In this document: positions 44,019 to 52,208 of the stretch, piece after piece
Layout of the letters: each line of letters begins with the position of its first letter
Position numbering within the stretch: position 1 is the first letter of the stretch
DNA from: Micrococcaceae bacterium RIT 802
Lineage (GTDB): Bacteria > Actinomycetota > Actinomycetes > Actinomycetales > Micrococcaceae
Direction: 5' to 3'
DNA: 64,000 nt
Assembly: GCA_016892645.1 (NCBI GenBank)
Contig: JAFEMX010000005.1
Coordinates: forward strand, 147,548-211,547
Notes under the pieces: generated by a model
Databases searched by the model: none
The model's input: the letters and a program-made list of their open reading frames with translations, nothing else
Told to the model about the DNA's origin: nothing
Made by a program: the position numbers and the translations under genes

Positions 44019-45227
44019 ATGACTCGTATCGCAATCACCGGCGTCGGCGCAGTATCGCCGCTGGGAACCGACGCCCCCAGCACCTGGACCTCCCTGAAGG
44101 ACGGCGCGTCCGGCGTCGTCGCCCTGGAGACCCCCTGGTCCGAACAGCTCTCCACGCGCTTCGCGGGTCTCGTGGACGATTCCTTCCAGGAAGCCCTGAG
44201 CGTCCGGGAAATCAAGCGTATGGACCGCTCGGAACAGTTCACCATGGCCGCCGGTCGCGAGGCGTGGAACGACGCCGGTGCCCCCGAAGTGGATTCCGAA
44301 CGTCTCGCCGTGGCGATCGGCACCGGGATCGGCGGAATCGGCACGACGACGGTGCAGGAACACGTGCTGGCCGACAGCGGCCCCCGCAGGGTATCGCCCC
44401 ACACGGTGAACATGCTCATGGCCAATGGCTCCGCGGGATGGCTCTCCATCGACCTCGGGGCGAAAGCCGGGGCGCGGACGCCTGTCAGCGCCTGCGCATC
44501 CGGTTCGGAGGCCATCGCGATGGCCCGGGAGATGATCCTGGCTGGCAGCGCCGACATCGTGGTGGCCGGCGGTACGGAAGCAGCGGTGACGGGATTGACC
44601 ATGGCCTCCTTTGGCCAGACGCGGGCATTGTCCAAGCGCAATGACGATCCGGCCGCGGCCTCCCGCCCCTTCGACGTCGACCGCGACGGCTTCGTCCTGG
44701 GCGAGGGAGCGGCCGTACTCGTGTTGGAACGCGAGGACCATGCGGTGGCCCGAGGGGCGCGCATCCACGGCTACGTGGACGGCGCGGCGATCACCTCTGA
44801 CGCCCACGACATCGTCGGGGCCGATCCCGACAACCAGGCACGTACGATCCGCATGGCAATGCGCAGCGGGGGAGTGGGGGCCGGGGATATCGGGTTCGTC
44901 CACGCCCATGCCACTTCCACGCCGGCGGGTGATCTCAACGAGACCAAGGCCATCAAGGGTGCGGGCCTGGCCCATGTGCCCGTGACATCGACCAAATCAA
45001 TGACCGGCCACCTCCTGGGTGCCTCGGGGGCGCTGAGCACCCTGGCCACCGTGATGGCGATGCGCGACGGCACCATTCCGCCGACGACCAATCTGAAACG
45101 GCAGGACCCGGACATCGATCTTGATGTCGTGGCCAATCAGGCCCGTCCAACGCAGGCCCGCGCCGCCGTCGTCAATTCCTTCGGTTTCGGCGGACACAAC
45201 GTCGCCCTGGTACTCTCCCGCGAATAG
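44019..45227 (+). CDS. Beta-ketoacyl-ACP synthase II-like (FabF-type)
   Basis: A thiolase-fold condensing enzyme that extends acyl chains using malonyl-ACP. The 402-residue protein has the full Cys-His-His set: SACASGSE (Cys near residue 162), HAHATSTPAGDLNE and KSMTGHLLGASG. The ATG is six bases after GAGACT, a leaderless arrangement. It is not next to fabD, fabH or acpP, so it may be an accessory or specialised synthase rather than the main FabF. I leave the symbol blank for that reason. Confidence 0.88.
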   Translation: MTRIAITGVGAVSPLGTDAPSTWTSLKDGASGVVALETPWSEQLSTRFAGLVDDSFQEALSVREIKRMDRSEQFTMAAGREAWNDAGAPEVDSERLAVAIGTGIGGIGTTTVQEHVLADSGPRRVSPHTVNMLMANGSAGWLSIDLGAKAGARTPVSACASGSEAIAMAREMILAGSADIVVAGGTEAAVTGLTMASFGQTRALSKRNDDPAAASRPFDVDRDGFVLGEGAAVLVLEREDHAVARGARIHGYVDGAAITSDAHDIVGADPDNQARTIRMAMRSGGVGAGDIGFVHAHATSTPAGDLNETKAIKGAGLAHVPVTSTKSMTGHLLGASGALSTLATVMAMRDGTIPPTTNLKRQDPDIDLDVVANQARPTQARAAVVNSFGFGGHNVALVLSRE

Positions 45228-45344
45228 GGAATCGGACATGACCGCGATCCGACAGGGCTCATGGACGGCGTATGTCGATGACGAGGGAGAAGCGCGCAGG
45301 TGGGTTCGTCCCCATCCGCCACGATCTGCACCGAGGCGGGTCCC

Positions 45345-45836
45345 TCAGGAACGACTGGTGTCCGATTCGGCCTCCACGAGCTCTGCGAGTTGCCGGGTGA
45401 CCGTGCCCCATCCTTCGTGGAAGCCGAGTTCTTCGTGCTGCTTCCGGTCCGCGGAGTGGCGGTGCATCGCCGTTGCCGTGTACTCGGTTCCCTCAGGGTG
45501 GTCCTTCATCGTGAAAACCGCTGTCAGGAACGACGTTTCGGCGGGCCTCCAGCCGCCGAGCAGGGCGTCAGTGAAGACAATCCGTTCCATTTCTTCCACG
45601 GCCAGGAAACACCCGGTGATGTGCGGCGCGAACGGTGCACCGTCCAAGCTGATCTCAGTGCGGAAGGAACCGCCCGGACGTAGGTCCATGTCGATGACGC
45701 AACAGACTTCGGGTTCCGGTACCCACCATTTTTCGAAGCTGCGAGGATTTGCCCAGGCGTTCCAGACGGCCGATCTTGGGGCCTTGATGACGCGGGAGAT
45801 CGTCAGGTCGAGGTCCGGGTTGAAGTGATTGCTCAT
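45345..45836 (-). CDS. AHSA1/SRPBCC domain protein
   Basis: A 163-residue START-like lipid/ligand-binding fold protein with the AHSA1 pattern: LTISRVIKAPRSAVWNAWANPRSFEKWWVPEP at the N-terminus and EMERIVFTDALLGGWRP in the middle. Such proteins are often paired with ArsR regulators, as here: its ATG overlaps the stop of the ArsR gene by four bases. The ligand is unknown. Confidence 0.88.
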   Translation of the reverse strand: MSNHFNPDLDLTISRVIKAPRSAVWNAWANPRSFEKWWVPEPEVCCVIDMDLRPGGSFRTEISLDGAPFAPHITGCFLAVEEMERIVFTDALLGGWRPAETSFLTAVFTMKDHPEGTEYTATAMHRHSADRKQHEELGFHEGWGTVTRQLAELVEAESDTSRS

Positions 45837-46177
45837 GCGATTGGCTCCCGGGGTTGGCTGGTGGCAACGAAGTGCTCCAAGCGGTCGGTACGGCGTTCCC
45901 AGACCTCGCGCTGCCTGGCCAGCCACGATTCGGCGACGGCCATCGCCGCCGGTTGAAGGGTGCAGGTGCGCACACGTCCGACCTTGCTCGTGGTGATCAA
46001 TCCCGCCAGCTCGAGCTGGCGGATGTGTTTCATGAAAGATGGCAGCGCCATCTCGAAGGGCACTGCCAGCTCGCCGACGCTGACCGGCCCGGCGGAGAGA
46101 CGGTCGACTACGGCCTGTCTCGTCGGGTCGCCCAAGGCGTGGAACACCCTGCCGACTGGTAGTGCATACTTAGCCAT
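45833..46177 (-). CDS. ArsR-family winged-helix regulator
   Basis: A 114-residue regulator with the ArsR winged helix (FHALGDPTRQAVVDRLSAGPVSVGELAVPFEMALPSFMKHIRQLELAGLI, residues about 12-61). It lacks the metal-binding CxC of arsenic sensors, so it belongs to the group paired with SRPBCC proteins. It is the first gene of a two-gene operon. A perfect inverted repeat covers its start codon, pointing to autorepression. Confidence 0.9.
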   Translation of the reverse strand: MAKYALPVGRVFHALGDPTRQAVVDRLSAGPVSVGELAVPFEMALPSFMKHIRQLELAGLITTSKVGRVRTCTLQPAAMAVAESWLARQREVWERRTDRLEHFVATSQPREPIA

Positions 46178-46191
46178 AAGGCTAAGTTATA
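46168..46191 (-). promoter_or_regulatory. Operator and -10 box over the ArsR start codon
   Basis: ACTTAGCC (46168-46175), four bases, GGCTAAGT (46180-46187) is a perfect 8-base inverted repeat that includes the ATG (46175-46177). On the minus strand TATAAC (46186-46191) overlaps its far arm, eight bases before the ATG. A dimeric ArsR protein bound here would block RNA polymerase. Confidence 0.65.
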
Positions 46192-46687
46192 TCCTCGAGG
46201 CATCGCGCACAAGGGAGGGCCGGCGCAGGGGAGTGGCACCATCGTCATGGTCGACACGACACGGCACCCGGGGGAGCACCGGAGTGGAAGTGACGCAGGG
46301 AGGCAACCATGCGAACGAGTCGCAACACAACGAGCCTCCGGGTCGAGGACAGTGATGCTGCCAGGAATTTCCATGCGGGCTTCCTGGGGCAGGGGGCCAT
46401 GCTAGCCACGCTGAGCAGCACAACGTTCTCAATTCTCGTTGACTTCGACCCTAGCTTTCGAGAACCGGCGTCCCTGCCATGGCATCCGAGCTTGTTAGCA
46501 GCTGATCCGAGGCAAGCTTCTTCCGTCCGGTCCGGCCGGGTGTCCACCCGGACCGAAGCGGGCACCAAGGGTGGGGTTTGCCGAAGTCTAGAATGTCCCG
46601 ATCAGCTCTGCGGATCGTTCGCCCGTCATGACCCTAGGTGTCTCGGACTTTCGCCTTCATGGTCGACAACTTCGAGTGGCGAAATCT
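46178..46687. other. Gene-free 500-base stretch, left edge of accessory segment
   Basis: No open frame here shows a recognisable product or a good ribosome site. The frames present (for example plus-strand 46309-46830) have unconvincing, mixed-composition proteins. The GC content falls visibly towards the right. It is probably decayed sequence at the boundary of the accessory segment. Confidence 0.4.
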
Positions 46688-47722
46688 TCACCTCAGCCCA
46701 TCGCCAGCGCCAGCATGTGGTCGCGGTTCGGAAGCCCCGTCCTGCTTCCGCGCTGTCAGGTCGAGAGCTTCCAACACCCGCGCGTTGTTCGCCGAGTCAG
46801 CGAGATCATAGCGGAGCGGCGTACCGTTGAGGACGCTGTCGGCAAAGTGTTCGCCCATCCGTACGAAGTGGTTTTGGCCCTTGACTTCGTGACAGATAAC
46901 GTCCTGCCCGAAGTGGTGCTCCTCCAAAACCGAGTCCTCCTCCAAGAGCCCAAAGGGATTAGCGATGTAGAGTCGCCCCTCGGTGCCCGTCAGCTCCAAA
47001 AAGTTGCGGCGCTCGAGGTTCACGCCGGTGTCAAAAAGTGCGGTTGCGCTGTCCGGGAAACGCAGCAGGCCCGCGATGCTGGTGTCGATTTGCCCGCCGT
47101 CCTTGGCGTCGCGGTAGTTGCCAAAGGCTACGGTATGGGCTGGCTCCTGCTCAGTGACCATCCGACTCACGTTCACGCAATAGCACCCTGCGTCGAAAAG
47201 GGCGCCACCACCGAGCCCGGTATACCAGCGGATGTTATCGTCCCCGCCCGCTTCGAAGGAGTGTCCGACGTGGATGAATGTCAGCTTGCCGACGGCATTG
47301 GCGGCGAGCAGCTCTTGCAGCTTCTCGAAACGCGGATGAAATCGGTACATGAAGCCCTCTAAGACTTTGAGCCCCGTCTTCTCGGCCTTGCGCGCAATCT
47401 CCTCGCACTCGGCGGCGCTCATCGCCAACGGCTTTTCGCAGAGGACGTGCTTGCCGGCGTCCAAAGACTTCAAAATCCACTCTAGGTGCAATGCATTCGG
47501 CAGCGGAATGTACACAGCATCAATATTCGGGGAAGCGAGCAACGCCTCATAAGAACCAAAAGCCTGGGCGATGCCGTACTTAGCGGCGTACTCCCTGGCC
47601 TTATCCTCGCTCCGGGAAGCGATACCTACGACCTCACCGTTTCGTGTCTCCTGCAACGCCGGAATCGTCTTGCGGACGATGCGGGCACTGCCTAGGACGC
47701 CCCATCGCAATTTCTTGCTCAT
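46688..47722 (-). CDS. Gfo/Idh/MocA family oxidoreductase
   Basis: An NAD(P)-dependent oxidoreductase of 344 residues, acting on sugars, inositols or similar polyols. It has the Rossmann start MSKKLRWGVLGSARIVRKTIPAL, the cofactor-site CEKPLAMSAAE motif with the catalytic Lys (near residue 95), and a C-terminal GFO domain (GGGALFDAGCYCVN). The ATG at 47722 has GGAGGG upstream. Base composition is visibly less GC-rich than in the housekeeping genes on either side, and no sugar transporter is adjacent, so horizontal acquisition is likely. Confidence 0.88.
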   Translation of the reverse strand: MSKKLRWGVLGSARIVRKTIPALQETRNGEVVGIASRSEDKAREYAAKYGIAQAFGSYEALLASPNIDAVYIPLPNALHLEWILKSLDAGKHVLCEKPLAMSAAECEEIARKAEKTGLKVLEGFMYRFHPRFEKLQELLAANAVGKLTFIHVGHSFEAGGDDNIRWYTGLGGGALFDAGCYCVNVSRMVTEQEPAHTVAFGNYRDAKDGGQIDTSIAGLLRFPDSATALFDTGVNLERRNFLELTGTEGRLYIANPFGLLEEDSVLEEHHFGQDVICHEVKGQNHFVRMGEHFADSVLNGTPLRYDLADSANNARVLEALDLTARKQDGASEPRPHAGAGDGLR

Positions 47723-47934
47723 TGAACCCTCCATTTTCACAGCCTACCTCGCGGCAACGTAACCGAGGCCCAGCGCCTCATCCCGCGCTGGGCCTCGGCC
47801 TTCGTCCCCTCGAACTCGGTGAGGCCGTATCCATATGCGTCCGGGAGCAGAGATTGGCCGCCAGGAGATTCCCAGTAGACCGCGGGAACTAGGGCACTAA
47901 GCGGTCCCTCCTCGCCGTCGGCAACGGTTGGGCG

Positions 47935-48171
47935 GTGGCAGTTGTGGTCGCGCCAGCGAATCAGCACGACTCGGTGTTTCTGCGGCCCACACTGGATCCG
48001 GCGTCGGCGTGGACCAGGCCGACGCCGAGGACCGTAGGCGGACAAGTCAAATTCAAGATTTCCGAGATCAGAAGAGGGGCCAGGAGTCGTACCATAGGAG
48101 CAAGTCACGGGCTCAACCGGCTAGTCCAGGCTAGCCACTACCCCTCAGAAAGGCATTGTGGGGAGCATTAA
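47935..48171 (+). pseudogene. Fragment of an IS5-like DDE transposase
   Basis: The plus-strand frame reads VAVVVAPANQHDSVFLRPTLDP and then loses similarity. The ANxHDS pattern after a Val-rich strand is characteristic of the IS4/IS5-type DDE transposases. The rest of the enzyme, its start and the terminal inverted repeats are missing, so this is at most a relic. It lies between two genes of unusual composition. Confidence 0.4.
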
Positions 48172-48174
48172 TAA

Positions 48175-49278
48175 CTAGATCACGGGGTCAGCGCTGTCCT
48201 CAGCCGCCCGGAGTGCGCGGAGCACGTTGCCGCCAGCGAGTTTGGCGAGATCCGAGTCGGACCATCCAGATTCGACAAGAGCGGCGAAGAGCCGCGGATA
48301 GCCCGACACGTCCTCCAGCCCTTCGGGCATCGGGTCGTTCCCCATATAGTCGCCGCCGAGGCCGATGTGGTCGATGCCAGCAACCTCACGGACATGTTGG
48401 AGATGCTCGACGACCTGAGCCAGCGTGGCGACCGGCGGCGGCGACTTCTTAGCGAGTTTCGTCATGAGTTCGTCGTAGGCCGGGTGCCCCTTGGCTACTC
48501 CCTTACGCTGAGCCTCCCTTCTGGCCTCGGCGTGCCACTGGGCGACCGCTGATGAGACAAATGCGGGTAGGAACGTCACCATACATACACCTCCGCCAGC
48601 CGCCAGGCTCTTCAGCACGTCGTCGGGCACGTTGCGTACATGGTCGCAGACCGCGCGGGCAGAGGAATGGCTAAAGATGGCGGGGGCAGTGCTGATCCGT
48701 AGCGCGTGCCGCATCACATCCGGCGAGACATGGGAAAGATCAACTAGCATGCCGAGCCGGTTCATCTCGCGCACAACCTCCTCGCCGAACTCCGAAAGCC
48801 CGCCCAGGACCGGCTCCTCTGTTGCTGCGTCGGCCCAGTCGAGGTTCTTGTTGTGGGTGAGGGTCATGTAGCGCACCCCTAAGAGTCGCATCATTCGGAG
48901 CACAGCTAGCGAGCCGTCGATGCAGTGCCCGCCCTCCATCCCGAGCAGTGAAGCGACCCGTGCGCCGGAGTTCTCAACCTCGTCGGCGGTGGTCGCCAAC
49001 ACTAGCCGGTCGGGATATCGAGCGACGAGGCGCCGGATCAGATCGATCTGTTGCAGTGTCGCGGTTACGGCCGCCGCCCCTTGGTATAACTCGGGGGAGA
49101 CGTAGACCGACCAGAACTGTCCGAACACACCGCCAGCATCCAGACGGGCCAGGTCGGTGTGGAGATCCGGCGCCCCCTTGGCCAAGTCGACGTGGTCCAG
49201 GTCACCGTACTGCTGCCGGATAGCCCAGGCGAGATCATTATGGCCGTCAATCAGCATCGTCATGGTCACGAGCTTCAC
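48175..49278 (-). CDS. Membrane dipeptidase (M19, renal dipeptidase family)
   Basis: A zinc dipeptidase that cleaves dipeptides, often D-amino-acid-containing ones. The 367-residue protein has the TIM-barrel metal sites: IDGHNDLAW (His and Asp ligands), GMEGGHCI (bridging Glu), LSHVS and FSHSSAR (His ligands) and the late GLGGDYMG Asp. No signal peptide is evident. The start may be GTG 49278 or the ATG five codons later (MTMLIDGHN). It abuts the TniQ remnant, so its upstream region may have been replaced by the element. Confidence 0.9.
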   Translation of the reverse strand: MKLVTMTMLIDGHNDLAWAIRQQYGDLDHVDLAKGAPDLHTDLARLDAGGVFGQFWSVYVSPELYQGAAAVTATLQQIDLIRRLVARYPDRLVLATTADEVENSGARVASLLGMEGGHCIDGSLAVLRMMRLLGVRYMTLTHNKNLDWADAATEEPVLGGLSEFGEEVVREMNRLGMLVDLSHVSPDVMRHALRISTAPAIFSHSSARAVCDHVRNVPDDVLKSLAAGGGVCMVTFLPAFVSSAVAQWHAEARREAQRKGVAKGHPAYDELMTKLAKKSPPPVATLAQVVEHLQHVREVAGIDHIGLGGDYMGNDPMPEGLEDVSGYPRLFAALVESGWSDSDLAKLAGGNVLRALRAAEDSADPVI

Positions 49279-49311
49279 AGTCTTTGTAGGCTACTGCAAC
49301 TCCCCTCCATC

Positions 49312-49545
49312 TCACCGCGTCGTAATGGCCCGATAGTAGCGGACGAGGGCCGGTACTGCGGTGAGTTCACCGTGCGGTCGGCCGATCCCAGTGAGCTTTT
49401 CGACGAACGCCTGGCTACTCCTAGCAAGCAACCTTTCCACGCGGGTGTGGATGGGCGTGATCGAGCACGTCGTCTCATCCGCATAGGGATACACCGGAAT
49501 GGGCAGCGGACGGGATGTTCCCTGGAACTGCTGGCGGGGCGTCAT
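49312..49545 (-). pseudogene. TniQ-like gene, 5' remnant
   Basis: The frame begins with RPLPIPVYPYADETT, which resembles the N-terminus of TniQ-family target-selection proteins, then diverges and stops after 77 residues where several hundred are expected. Its ATG overlaps the stop of the TniB-like frame (ATGA at 49542-49545), the coupling expected in a tniB-tniQ operon. The dipeptidase gene begins 33 bases further on, so the element was cut here. Confidence 0.55.
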
Positions 49546-50300
49546 GCGACACTGTGGCGTCTGGCCACAGATGGGGGAGCGAGGGACTCCGCGGCATGGT
49601 CCAGGGCGGTGTCGGCAAGAAGTGCGCGGTATATTTTTTCCGTGCGGTTCAGTATGGCCAAAATCGCTGCCTCACGGATGAGGTAGGACAAGCTGCTGAT
49701 GCTCCCTCCCGGCGGTGGTGCATGTACCGGGCTTTGGTCGTGAGCGTTCCCAGTTCGTGGTTGTGGAAGCGCAGTCCATTTTCGAGTGCGTCGACGGGGG
49801 AGTCCCACACCTCGGCGAACGGGAAGGGGCCGATAGTCATGAGCACGGTTCGGGCAGATATTTGCCGCCCCCTCAGCCCGGTAAACAGGCCTGAATTTTC
49901 CACGTTGTTCCCCGCATAAACAAAGGTGTTCGGCGAAGTATTTGAGTTCGGCGAAGTATTTGAGATGGACCGACAAGTCTTCCCATGCGCTGATGGCCAG
50001 GTTCAGGTTGTGGATTTCTTCGACAATGACCAGATCGGTCTTGGCCATGCTGAGGACCTGGCAGACGGCGTCGGCGATGTCAGTCACGTTCCGCTGAGGC
50101 CGTTGTGGCAATCCCAAGTAGTTCGAGAAATCGCTGGCCAACTTCCGAGGAGACCCTTGTGGGGGGAGTGGCGATGTAAACGACCGGCATCCGGTCCCGT
50201 TGGGTCGGGAATTTCCGTTTGCCCAGAAGTCTAATGGCATACCGAGAACTGGTGCGAAATCATGAAAAGTTAACGGCCAAGCCTCTGCCAATGGCTGAAG
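49542..50300 (-). pseudogene. TniB-like transposition ATPase, frameshifted
   Basis: Pieces of one AAA+ TniB protein lie in different minus-strand frames. They are GKRKFPTQRDRMPVVYIATPP (about 50240-50180); then, after a shift at a run of C, GSPRKLASDFSNYLGLPQRPQRNVTDIADAV and the Walker B-like VIVEEIHNLNLA; then, shifted again, ENSGLFTGLRGRQISARTVLMTIGPFPFAEVW (49900-49700); and finally, back in the first frame, GGSISSLSYLIREAAILAIL. The Walker A loop is not recognisable and the upstream frame has a stop. An 18-base tandem duplication adds two extra LKYFAE-type repeats. The gene cannot make a working protein. The 5' boundary is approximate. Confidence 0.65.
49928..49963. repeat. 18-base tandem duplication inside the TniB pseudogene
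   Basis: GTTCGGCGAAGTATTTGA occurs twice without a gap (49928-49945 and 49946-49963) and duplicates LKYFAE in frame. It looks like a slippage event in a gene no longer under selection. Confidence 0.9.
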
Positions 50301-50538
50301 CGTGAGCAAGTCCGATCCATATACGCGCGAAGCCAAATGGCACACGTTGTGACCGGGCGCCGTATCTTGTACCGCTGCTGAGGTCGACCGCGTCATGGCC
50401 CAACTTTATCGATTCACCTTCCGACGGTCCATGTGTAGTGAGATTGGTCCACTTTAGATGAGACAGGACAAATAGATACGCGTCCTTCGCAGGGTAGTCT
50501 AGGTTATCAACCGCCTCGGAAACCTGACATAATGTAGA
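50301..50538. other. AT-richer intergenic stretch next to the TniB remnant
   Basis: No gene is recognisable here; a minus-strand frame to 50396 merely continues the TniB remnant. Composition is clearly more AT-rich than the chromosome around it. The transposase gene (tniA) expected upstream of tniB is absent. ATAAT-GTAG-ATTAT (50529-50542) forms a small inverted repeat at the edge. Confidence 0.4.
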
Positions 50539-51078
50539 TTATCGGCGTTTTAAGTAGACTCGTCCGGTAGTGCGTCTTCGCGGTGGTTCATCCGAAGCTG
50601 CGCCTCGTTGCCGCTCTCGGTACTCGCCCTTGATGGCGAAGTACGTTCCACGGACAACGCCCGTCGGCTTCCACTCCTGCCGGGCGAACCTGAACATCGC
50701 GGCCAGTTGTTGGGGTACGTCCATGGAAGACTTGAGTCCGACGGCATGTTTTGCTCCGTCCTCGATTCCAAACATCACGTTGATCTTCAGGCCGGATTCG
50801 TAGAACACATAATCCATCCGGTTGCCGCCCGCTTCGAACGACGTGGCTCCCAGCGGCCGTGACGCGATGGAAATGTTCCGTTTACTGGCGAGAATGCGCT
50901 GCCCGCGATCGATCGTTTCGGGTGCATCGTCGGCGGCCGTCATGGCAAAGACCTGGTCGTGCTTGTTCTTGAAGTAATGCGCCGCGTTGGCCCTCAAGCC
51001 AGCCAGGCCCTGATCGACGGGTGACGATTCCAGCCCCTCCCTTTCCGCTCGATCTCCAGACCCGCTTCTCCCCCGCAA
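50539..51078 (-). CDS. Hypothetical protein at the edge of the accessory segment
   Basis: I do not recognise this 179-residue or shorter protein. It has a plausible folded core (ISIASRPLGATSFEAGGNRMDYVFYESGLKINVMFGIEDGAKHAVGL, residues about 70-120) and a very basic C-terminus (EPPRRRTTGRVYLKRR), with no signal peptide or membrane helix. The start is uncertain: an internal GTG or ATG (MTAADDAPET, near 50943) would be shorter. The odd Arg/Glu-rich first 25 residues may not be coding. It ends three bases before the GNAT gene on the same strand. Confidence 0.45.
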   Translation of the reverse strand: MRGRSGSGDRAEREGLESSPVDQGLAGLRANAAHYFKNKHDQVFAMTAADDAPETIDRGQRILASKRNISIASRPLGATSFEAGGNRMDYVFYESGLKINVMFGIEDGAKHAVGLKSSMDVPQQLAAMFRFARQEWKPTGVVRGTYFAIKGEYRERQRGAASDEPPRRRTTGRVYLKRR

Positions 51079-51081
51079 AAT

Positions 51082-51618
51082 CTACTGATTGGGATCACCA
51101 ATTGGTCGGTTCGCGCCCATCAGGTAGCCATGTCCACCATCAAACCGGACGGTATGAAACGACGACGCAGCGGCGACCAACCCGAACCCAAATTCGCGGT
51201 GCATCTTGATCGACGCCGTGTTGCCTGCGCTCACGACGTACCAGGCAGTCGCCGCTCTCTCCCAGATCCATTCCACACGGCGGCGGGTCAGCAGGCTCCC
51301 GACGCCTCGTCGGCGATAGGACGGAAGAACCGTCACCCCACCCAGGTAGTGACCCGCCGGCGCCGGCCCGTCCGGGTAGTCCCAATGGTGGGTCTTGCCC
51401 CAACCCACCAGCTGCTGGCCGCACTCCGCGACGAGCAGCAATCGTCCGTCGTCATCAGCGGCGGCGAGGTACGAACTTGGGTCTCCGGAGGGTCGTCCGG
51501 CGTGGACGTTCAATTCCATGATGACCGGCACGTCGTCACCGACGGCTTCGCGGATGACGACCTCTGGCGAGGCCGGCCCTGCCTTCCTGCCGGTTCGGGA
51601 GCCATCGTCGTTCACCAC
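51082..51618 (-). CDS. GNAT family N-acetyltransferase
   Basis: A 178-residue acetyltransferase with the acetyl-CoA loop VTVLPSYRRRGVGSLLTRRRVEWI (about residues 94-117) and the closing GNTASIKMHREFGFG motif. The acceptor is unknown; similar stand-alone enzymes acetylate amines or aminoglycosides. A downstream start near MELNVHAG is unlikely because the first strand would be lost. It lies just outside the accessory segment. Confidence 0.85.
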   Translation of the reverse strand: MVNDDGSRTGRKAGPASPEVVIREAVGDDVPVIMELNVHAGRPSGDPSSYLAAADDDGRLLLVAECGQQLVGWGKTHHWDYPDGPAPAGHYLGGVTVLPSYRRRGVGSLLTRRRVEWIWERAATAWYVVSAGNTASIKMHREFGFGLVAAASSFHTVRFDGGHGYLMGANRPIGDPNQ

Positions 51619-51952
51619 GTCAGGCCCGCCCCGAAGATTCCTGCAGGGTCCTGGGGCGCGGGGCAGGACGCAACCCCTCGGCCCGCTCCCCCATGCCTAC
51701 GCAGCTGCCACCTCCCGCGCCGGCACGCAACGGGCAATCCACCGCCTGCCGAAAGAAGGCTCCGCGAACCTGGGTGGACACCGTGCAGATCGCCGGTTTC
51801 ATCTGCTCGGCGGGCAGGTCTGCGGAGAGGTCCAGCTGGCCACGGGTCAGCTCCCGGGCGAAGGCGCCCAGGGCACGTTGGACGGCTTGAACTGGTGCCA
51901 ATTCCTCACCCCTTCCCTTACACACGCGTTGTCAACAGAATAGACTTCCAGG
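51619..51952. other. Intergenic stretch upstream of a small membrane protein gene
   Basis: Open frames exist (minus-strand 51620-51925, 101 codons) but have no recognisable domain or good ribosome site, so I call no gene. The right end holds a promoter: TTACAC (51918-51923), 17 bases, TAGACT (51941-51946). Confidence 0.4.
51918..51946 (+). promoter_or_regulatory. Promoter of the 51953 small membrane protein (leaderless)
   Basis: TTACAC and TAGACT are separated by 17 bases, and the ATG begins six bases after TAGACT. This is the best complete promoter seen at a leaderless start in the window. Confidence 0.65.
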
Positions 51953-52138
51953 ATGGATGCATCAGCACTCAACACACTGGTCCTGGGCCTGGTCGGCCTC
52001 ATCGTGTTCTTCTACCTGTTGTACACGACAGTACGGGCTGCCGTCCGTGCTGGTATTCGGGATGCCCGGGCCGACCCTGCGGCGGGCAGCGCGCAAGGGG
52101 CCGCCGTCGACGAGAGCCGCCCGGCCCATGATGCCTAA
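51953..52138 (+). CDS. Small single-span membrane protein
   Basis: A 61-residue protein with one hydrophobic helix (LNTLVLGLVGLIVFFYLLYTTVRAAV, residues about 6-31) and a hydrophilic Asp/Ala-rich tail. The strong promoter with the ATG exactly at the predicted transcript start argues that it is real. I do not recognise the family. It precedes zapE, which has its own promoter. Confidence 0.6.
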   Translation: MDASALNTLVLGLVGLIVFFYLLYTTVRAAVRAGIRDARADPAAGSAQGAAVDESRPAHDA

Positions 52139-52160
52139 CCCGCCGGCGGGGCATTCTTTG

Positions 52161-52166
52161 TAGACT
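52161..52166 (+). promoter_or_regulatory. -10 box upstream of zapE
   Basis: TAGACT lies six bases before an ATG at 52173, so the transcript would begin at that ATG, 32 bases before the zapE start. Confidence 0.5.
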
Positions 52167-52172
52167 GCGTGC

Positions 52173-52208
52173 ATGCCCACCCCCGCAGCCGGCACCAACG
52201 GCCGATGA
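52173..52208 (+). CDS. Leaderless 11-codon upstream frame coupled to zapE
   Basis: The frame reads MPTPAAGTNGR and its TGA (52206-52208) overlaps the zapE ATG (52205-52207) as ATGA. Translation of this mini-gene from a leaderless message would hand ribosomes to zapE, which has no clear Shine-Dalgarno sequence. No codon bias suggests nutrient sensing. Confidence 0.4.
   Translation: MPTPAAGTNGR

Noticed and set aside
45228..45344. Possible short gene starting ATG at 45238 (MTAIRQGSWTAYVDDEG)
   Set aside because: The frame soon becomes a shadow of the antisense AHSA1 gene. It may be a relic, but nothing confirms it.
46309..46830. 173-codon frame in the gene-free stretch
   Set aside because: No ribosome site, no domain, and it overlaps the oxidoreductase gene on the other strand.
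47737..48108. 123-codon minus-strand frame opposite the transposase fragment
   Set aside because: Composition is uneven and no family is recognisable; more likely a shadow in decayed sequence.
51620..51925. 101-codon minus-strand frame next to GNAT
   Set aside because: Arg/Ala/Gly-rich with no recognisable fold, and no ribosome site.
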